Assembly: GCA_005223375.1 (NCBI GenBank)
Contig: RXOD01006185.1
Location: 1-11,019 of the forward strand
Direction of reading: 5' to 3'
DNA length: 11,019 nucleotides
Origin: Amoebophrya sp. AT5.2
Lineage: Eukaryota > Sar > Dinophyceae > Syndiniales > Amoebophryaceae
Shown here: positions 7,333 through 11,019 of the stretch, in pieces
How the letters are laid out: each line of letters begins with the position of its first letter
Position numbering within the stretch: position 1 is the stretch's first letter
The notes under the pieces: generated by a model
The model's input: only the letters and a program-made list of their open reading frames with translations
Databases searched by the model: none
Told to the model about the DNA's origin: nothing
Program-made: the position numbers and the translations under genes

Positions 7333-7884
7333 TAAGGGATACATCTACTTCGATTGATGTTCCGAGATGTGATTTGATTCTCAGAATTGCTTTTCTTCCC
7401 AGCTGCGATTCGCCCAGACCGAGACAGTCGGCAGGTTTCAGACTACGAAAACAAAGCAGTAGCGAGAGCAAGAATCGCTCGACCAGGCGTCCTCCGACTC
7501 TCTCCGCTTTTTTCCCTTCTCACTCGACCGAAGATCTGCTCGAAGAAGATATCGAACGAATGAGGAGGAACTCCCTCAAGGCGATGTTCTATCCGCTCAA
7601 GAGAGGACGCGTATGCAAATTTTTTCTCAACAAAAAACAAGAAACACCCTATGGCTCAGTTCGGCGCGCAAGACTTTCGGGATTCCTCAAATCCGCATAC
7701 GCCGAGAGTGATTGTGTCGGTAGATCCGGCTCAAACCGCTGGTTCTCTGCACTCTGTCGCCTAGTTCGTTGCTCCTCCTAGCCGCATCCTGTATGCTCAT
7801 CAGCCTGCAGCAATAGCTTTGAAACAAAGTAAACTCGACCCGCGAACAAACTACTCGCGGCTGTTTTCCCCAAAACCAAAAACT
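7333..7884. other. Intergenic spacer between TBCA and the EFHB-like gene
   Basis: No supported gene. A plus-strand frame of 135 codons (7374-7781) is open but has no recognisable motif, opposes the strand of every firm gene, and has unbiased codon use. I see no RNA gene or repeat. Confidence 0.5.
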
Positions 7885-8304
7885 TCATTCTCCCCCCACC
7901 TTCCCGAACAACGCCCCGAACTCGGCGTCCAGGCCGGCCAGCTCCTTCAGCACCCCCTTCGACTCCAGCAGGATCTTGTCCCCCTCCGCCGCTTCGTCCT
8001 TCCCCGCCTCCTCCTCCGCCGTGGAGAAGTCTGTGTCGTCGAACGTCTCGCTCAGGAACGAGTTGAGCTCTACCGCGAACTTCTCCAGGCGCTTCTTCGC
8101 CTCGGGTAGCACGGTGAGCGTTTCGTTCAGGCACTCCTGCTGCTGCTTGATGTCGTGCTTGCACTTGTCCTCGTCCGTCATCTTCTGCACCAGAAAACGC
8201 TGCTTGCTCTCCTCCTTCAGGTAAAACTCGTACTCCTTGCGGGAACGCTTCACCGTACCCAGCTTGATCTTGCACTGCCGGGCGTCCTCGGCAGAAACCG
8301 GCAT
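7885..8304 (-). CDS. TBCA: Tubulin-binding cofactor A, 139 aa, intronless
   Basis: TBCA is a small cytosolic helical chaperone that holds beta-tubulin during folding and heterodimer assembly. The sequence follows the family from the start: ARQCKIKLGTVKRSRKEYEFY (8-28, like the family's RQIKIKTGVVKRLVKE), then KMTDEDKCKHDIKQQQECLN (41-60) and VLPEAKKRLEKFAVEL (65-80), the conserved second and third helices. The C-terminus is longer than usual: an acidic insert (about 86-108) precedes a helix ILLESKGVLKELAG. Total length is 139 residues against about 105-115 in most relatives. ATG 8304 (ACGAAATGC) is chosen over the in-frame ATG at 8355, because the 17 residues between are not family-like and that stretch looks like leader with a splice acceptor. 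It is the neighbour of a flagellar gene, but no functional link is shown. Confidence 0.92.
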   Translation of the reverse strand: MPVSAEDARQCKIKLGTVKRSRKEYEFYLKEESKQRFLVQKMTDEDKCKHDIKQQQECLNETLTVLPEAKKRLEKFAVELNSFLSETFDDTDFSTAEEEAGKDEAAEGDKILLESKGVLKELAGLDAEFGALFGKVGGE

Positions 8305-8314
8305 TTCGTTCTTT

Positions 8315-8342
8315 TGGCCTACGGATTCGAGAAGAGAAAGTA
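8315..8342 (-). promoter_or_regulatory. Candidate splice (trans-splice) acceptor in the TBCA leader
   Basis: On the minus strand a pyrimidine run TACTTTCTCTTCTCG (8342-8328) leads into AATCCGTAG and then GCC, 15 bases before the TBCA ATG. The run closely matches the one upstream of the left-edge gene (TACTTTCACTTCCTCG). ATCCGTAGGCCA (8326-8315) also resembles the first bases of the dinoflagellate spliced leader (DCCGTAGCCA), with one extra G. This could be an acceptor site, a relic of a leader, or chance. Confidence 0.3.
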
Positions 8343-8822
8343 GATATACAATCACTTGGGCTTGATATCGATTGGCCGATCTTTGCGACTACATAATTTA
8401 TCGGATCGAGCGGTAATTCAATTTTTGAAACAATGCAGCTGCTACTGTATCTGATAGGGCGCGGATCTCAGCTCGTTTTGGATTCGCGACACAGGTTTCT
8501 TCCCTCTGGCGTACCTTTTCGTGAAATGATTTCCGGCGCGAAGCTCAAACTTGCTTATTTTCATTTCCAGCGGCGAACACGAAATGCAAGCAAATGTGTA
8601 GCGTTCTCAATGGCGCTGAAAACGCGCGCGGCTTTCCGGTTACTTAATTTCGAGAAATACAACCTCCCGCGATGTAGGGAAACAATAGCGCGTCGTGATT
8701 GACATTGACGTTCATGTGAGCTGGGGCTCGCAAACTCAGTACCTTGTTCTCTCGATGTGTCGCTATATTTTCAATACGCATCCGGACTGCGGCACTGCAA
8801 ATACTACTCCGCAAAACCAGCT
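8343..8822. other. Spacer between the esterase gene and TBCA
   Basis: Holds the 3' flank of the esterase gene and the TBCA upstream region. A plus-strand frame of 89 codons (8433-8702) lacks any recognisable motif and is taken as chance. I see no repeat, RNA gene or terminator. Confidence 0.5.
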
Positions 8823-10481
8823 CTATGCGTACACCTCTTCGTCTTTGCCCTGCGAGGTCTTGCCCTCGCTCGCCGCCGCCCCTGCTGCCCCTTTCGCCTC
8901 TGCAGTGCGCATCATCTTTTCCTTCCGCCCTTTCTTCGTCCCATCCTCATCCTTTTCCGGACTGCGACCTGCGGTTTCCCCCAACGTCGTTTTTTCCCTC
9001 AGCTCCTCTCCCCTTATCTCGCCGTCCCCACCAAGCGCTTCCGTCTCCCAGGAGTCGCGCTTGCAGTACTTGTCCGCGTCGTCCAGCGCCCAGCTGCGTT
9101 CGTCGACGAGCCGCGTTTCCTCGCCCAAAACCGCCCACCGAAACAGGGCGTCCTCGGCGGTGAGGCTTCCAATCCGGTTCCCGCTGTAGTCTACGTCGTT
9201 ACTGCTTTTCCCCTGCGGCAGCCCGAACACGCCGTGCACCACGCAGTCGAGGAAGAAGAAGCCGTTTCCCGCGGGGAAGTTTTCGGTTTGTCGGCGCGCG
9301 AACATGGGCTGTCCGAGCACCCAGTGCCGCGGCCACAGATCCTTCACGGCCGCGACCTCCTGCATCGTGCAGCACGACGATGACGTCGTCGAGGAGAGCG
9401 AAGTACTACTAGACGACACCGTCTCAGGAGCACAAATTTTGTCAAGGTCGCAGTGGATGTCGAGTGTGGCGGAAATCTCGCTAGCGTCGTACTTAGATTG
9501 GAGGACCAGGAGGGGCGTCTCAATCAGGTCCCCGTAGTTCTCCTCGTACAAACAGGCGTCGCGGGGGTCGACGAGGACGTCGCTTCTCCTACTTCTGTTG
9601 TACCGCTCGAGGCACTTCGCGTGCAGATTTTCATAACCGTTGCTGAGCGTGAAGAGCTGTGTCATCTGCGCGCCCCAGAGGTCCCTGCCGGAAACCGTGG
9701 CGTTCATTTTCAGGAAGAAGCCGGCGTTCGGGGCGGCAAGGACGGTGAGGGGCTTGCTGGCCGCGATCGCGAGAGCAAATTGACGCGCCAAAGGTGTCAA
9801 ACCTCCCCCCCGCCACGCCTCCTGGAACTGGTCGCGGATCTTGTCAGCGTGGTAGAACACGGTGCTGGCGCCGGCGGAGCCGCCCGTGAGGATGATCCGC
9901 GGCTGTGGAACGCGGCGCAGCGAGAGTGGTTCGTCTTCGTCCCGCGTGAGGAAAATCCGCGCCAAGGCCTTGGTCAATTCCCGCAGGATCACGTGGCCCT
10001 CGAAGAAGAGGCGGCGGTCCGTGGCGGGTTTATCTTCGTGGAGGTGGTCGTCCTCCTCGTAGGGAGCCGTGGCGTTCCCAGACATGCTGGTGCCGTCGCA
10101 GTACGGGACGTAGACGTACACGAAGGGGTCCGCCAGCGCGGCCTTGTAGAACGGGCGGGCCATCCTCCGCGCGTAGTGCCGGGAGGAGCCGAGGCGGGTC
10201 TGGGCGCGACGCCGGCAGTCCGCAATGGTTTCCGCGCGGTCGCGGCCGTAGCACCAGCCGCCGCCCTGGAAATCCACCAAGACCCCGTTCTCGAGCTTGC
10301 GGGCCAGGTGGGAGGGGGGGGAGCTTTCAATGTAGAACCCGCCGGGCGAGCCGTCCAGACAGCGGCCGGCCGGAAGGGGCCGCCACTCCAGCTCCACTGC
10401 CGCTCGACCGGACGCGCCGGAGCCAGACAGACAGGCGGCTGCCCCGAAGACGGCCGCAATCCGCGTATGACGCAGTGCCAT
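8823..10481 (-). CDS. Pectinacetylesterase/NOTUM-family secreted serine esterase, 552 aa, intronless
   Basis: This family of alpha/beta hydrolases removes acyl groups: acetate from pectin in plants, palmitoleate from Wnt by animal NOTUM. The true substrate here is unknown. The start MALRHTRIAAVFGAAACLSG looks like a signal peptide, so the product is probably secreted or in the endomembrane system. Family motifs run in order: CLDGSPGGFYI (41-51), FQGGGWCYG (71-79, oxyanion region), PYCDGTSMSGN (126-136), TGGSAGAST (199-207, nucleophile Ser202), APNAGFFLK (250-258), QSKYDASE (328-335, Asp332) and CVVHGV (413-418, His416). Ser, Asp and His of the triad are therefore all present. A Ser/Thr-rich insert (355-369) lies before the His block. 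A charged Lys/Glu/Gly/Ala-rich tail (about 476-552) has no family counterpart. The frame stays open 149 codons upstream, but ATG 10481 (AGAATGG) gives the signal peptide. Confidence 0.9.
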   Translation of the reverse strand: MALRHTRIAAVFGAAACLSGSGASGRAAVELEWRPLPAGRCLDGSPGGFYIESSPPSHLARKLENGVLVDFQGGGWCYGRDRAETIADCRRRAQTRLGSSRHYARRMARPFYKAALADPFVYVYVPYCDGTSMSGNATAPYEEDDHLHEDKPATDRRLFFEGHVILRELTKALARIFLTRDEDEPLSLRRVPQPRIILTGGSAGASTVFYHADKIRDQFQEAWRGGGLTPLARQFALAIAASKPLTVLAAPNAGFFLKMNATVSGRDLWGAQMTQLFTLSNGYENLHAKCLERYNRSRRSDVLVDPRDACLYEENYGDLIETPLLVLQSKYDASEISATLDIHCDLDKICAPETVSSSSTSLSSTTSSSCCTMQEVAAVKDLWPRHWVLGQPMFARRQTENFPAGNGFFFLDCVVHGVFGLPQGKSSNDVDYSGNRIGSLTAEDALFRWAVLGEETRLVDERSWALDDADKYCKRDSWETEALGGDGEIRGEELREKTTLGETAGRSPEKDEDGTKKGRKEKMMRTAEAKGAAGAAASEGKTSQGKDEEVYA

Positions 10482-11019
10482 TCTGCTGTACTTGTACTCT
10501 AGGGTGATGTCCGACGAATCGAGGGAGCCTTCTGCTGCCTTTGCACTTGCTATCAAAGGTGCCACGCGCGTGAGCTTTTCCGCAAATTCTCTGGACAGAC
10601 GAGTCGACTCGGAACAAAAAGACCTGGGCGCAGTTTGCGGGCACGGCAGCAGCGGTTCGGTGCCGCGCTCTGTGCCGCTATCGGCTATCCTCCTTTCGCT
10701 GCAGCGGTATAAACAAGGCGCTGTCTTCTTTATGCACGGCGCGGCGTCTCGATTTGCAGACGCAGGCCACGGCGGCGGGCCCGGCGGGTCTCCCCTCGCC
10801 CGTGCCACTCGGGACTCGGGAGAGAGGCGCCGTGCCGATCGCACTGCCCCCCCGTCGGCGCGTACCGAAACACCGGCCGCGCCATTCTGCGCGCCGGGAC
10901 GGTTTCGCGCCTCGTGTCGCAAATGCATGCGCAGCAGGCGCGCAAGGTGTCTCGCCGTGCGCGCAGCGGCGTCGTAAGAAGAAAAACGCGCCGCGGAAAT
11001 ATTTCGCGCGACGGCGTCG
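10482..11019. other. GC-rich leader region upstream of the esterase gene
   Basis: No separate gene is supported. The esterase frame is open to an ATG at 10928, but the extra 149 residues are Arg/Pro/Ala-rich, unlike any domain, and would bury the signal peptide. Just before ATG 10481 lies AGTACAAGTACAGCAG on the minus strand, a near relative of the AAGTACTT element and a possible splice acceptor (CAGCAG|AATGG). A 10-bp palindrome GAAATATTTC is at 10996-11005. Confidence 0.45.

Noticed and set aside
7374..7781. 135-codon plus-strand frame in the TBCA-EFHB spacer
   Set aside because: No recognisable domain, opposite strand to all firm genes, weak codon bias, and no start or splice signal that favours it.
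8433..8702. 89-codon plus-strand frame
   Set aside because: No family features and it lies in a more AT-rich spacer; likely chance.
9453..10502. 349-codon open frame on the plus strand
   Set aside because: It lies wholly antisense to the esterase gene. The minus strand has the full set of family motifs, while this frame has none and is explained by high GC.
1..11019. Bacterial operon or mobile-element reading of the window
   Set aside because: The proteins are eukaryote-specific and the genes have introns. I saw no transposase, integrase, inverted-repeat-bounded element or prokaryotic ribosome-binding sites.
1..11019. CRISPR array, tRNA or rRNA genes
   Set aside because: No regularly spaced long repeats, and no cloverleaf or rRNA core sequence was found on reading either strand.

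Overview
The window reads as eukaryotic nuclear DNA, GC-rich, most likely from a flagellated protist with a compact genome. Evidence: five well-supported protein genes in 11 kb are eukaryote-specific (a RED/IK splicing factor, tubulin cofactor A, an EFHB/CFAP21-like flagellar doublet protein, a NOTUM/pectin-acetylesterase relative, and one unrecognised gene), and three of them are cut by short GT-AG introns. All five lie on the minus strand. Same-strand arrays, short introns and this GC level fit a compact alveolate such as a syndinian dinoflagellate; that placement is inference.

Layout in transcription order (high to low coordinate). 11019-10482: GC-rich leader, open in frame with the next gene. 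10481-8823: intronless secreted serine-esterase gene of the pectinacetylesterase/NOTUM family. 8822-8305: spacer and TBCA leader. 8304-7885: intronless tubulin-binding cofactor A. 7884-7269: spacer. 7268-5075: EFHB/CFAP21-like gene in eight exons; removing seven GT-AG introns of 85-153 bp gives one unbroken 447-residue frame. 5074-4253: spacer with a doubtful small ORF. 4252-2009: RED/IK spliceosomal factor in two exons, 665 residues, one 246-bp intron holding a tandem 17-bp repeat. 2008-1287: spacer and leader. 1286-1: unrecognised gene with at least two exons, running off the left edge.

The genes do not form a pathway. TBCA (tubulin folding) and EFHB (lumen of the axonemal doublet) share a microtubule theme, probably by chance in a unidirectional array. 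The most unusual signal is the palindrome AAGTACTT: six exact copies in 11 kb (about 0.2 expected at random), two at intron donors of the EFHB gene and four just upstream of start codons. Linked to this, several introns begin with GTAC and are followed by a second GTAC (or GTTCG) at the start of the next exon. That pattern fits introner-type insertion with a target duplication, or an unusual donor preference.
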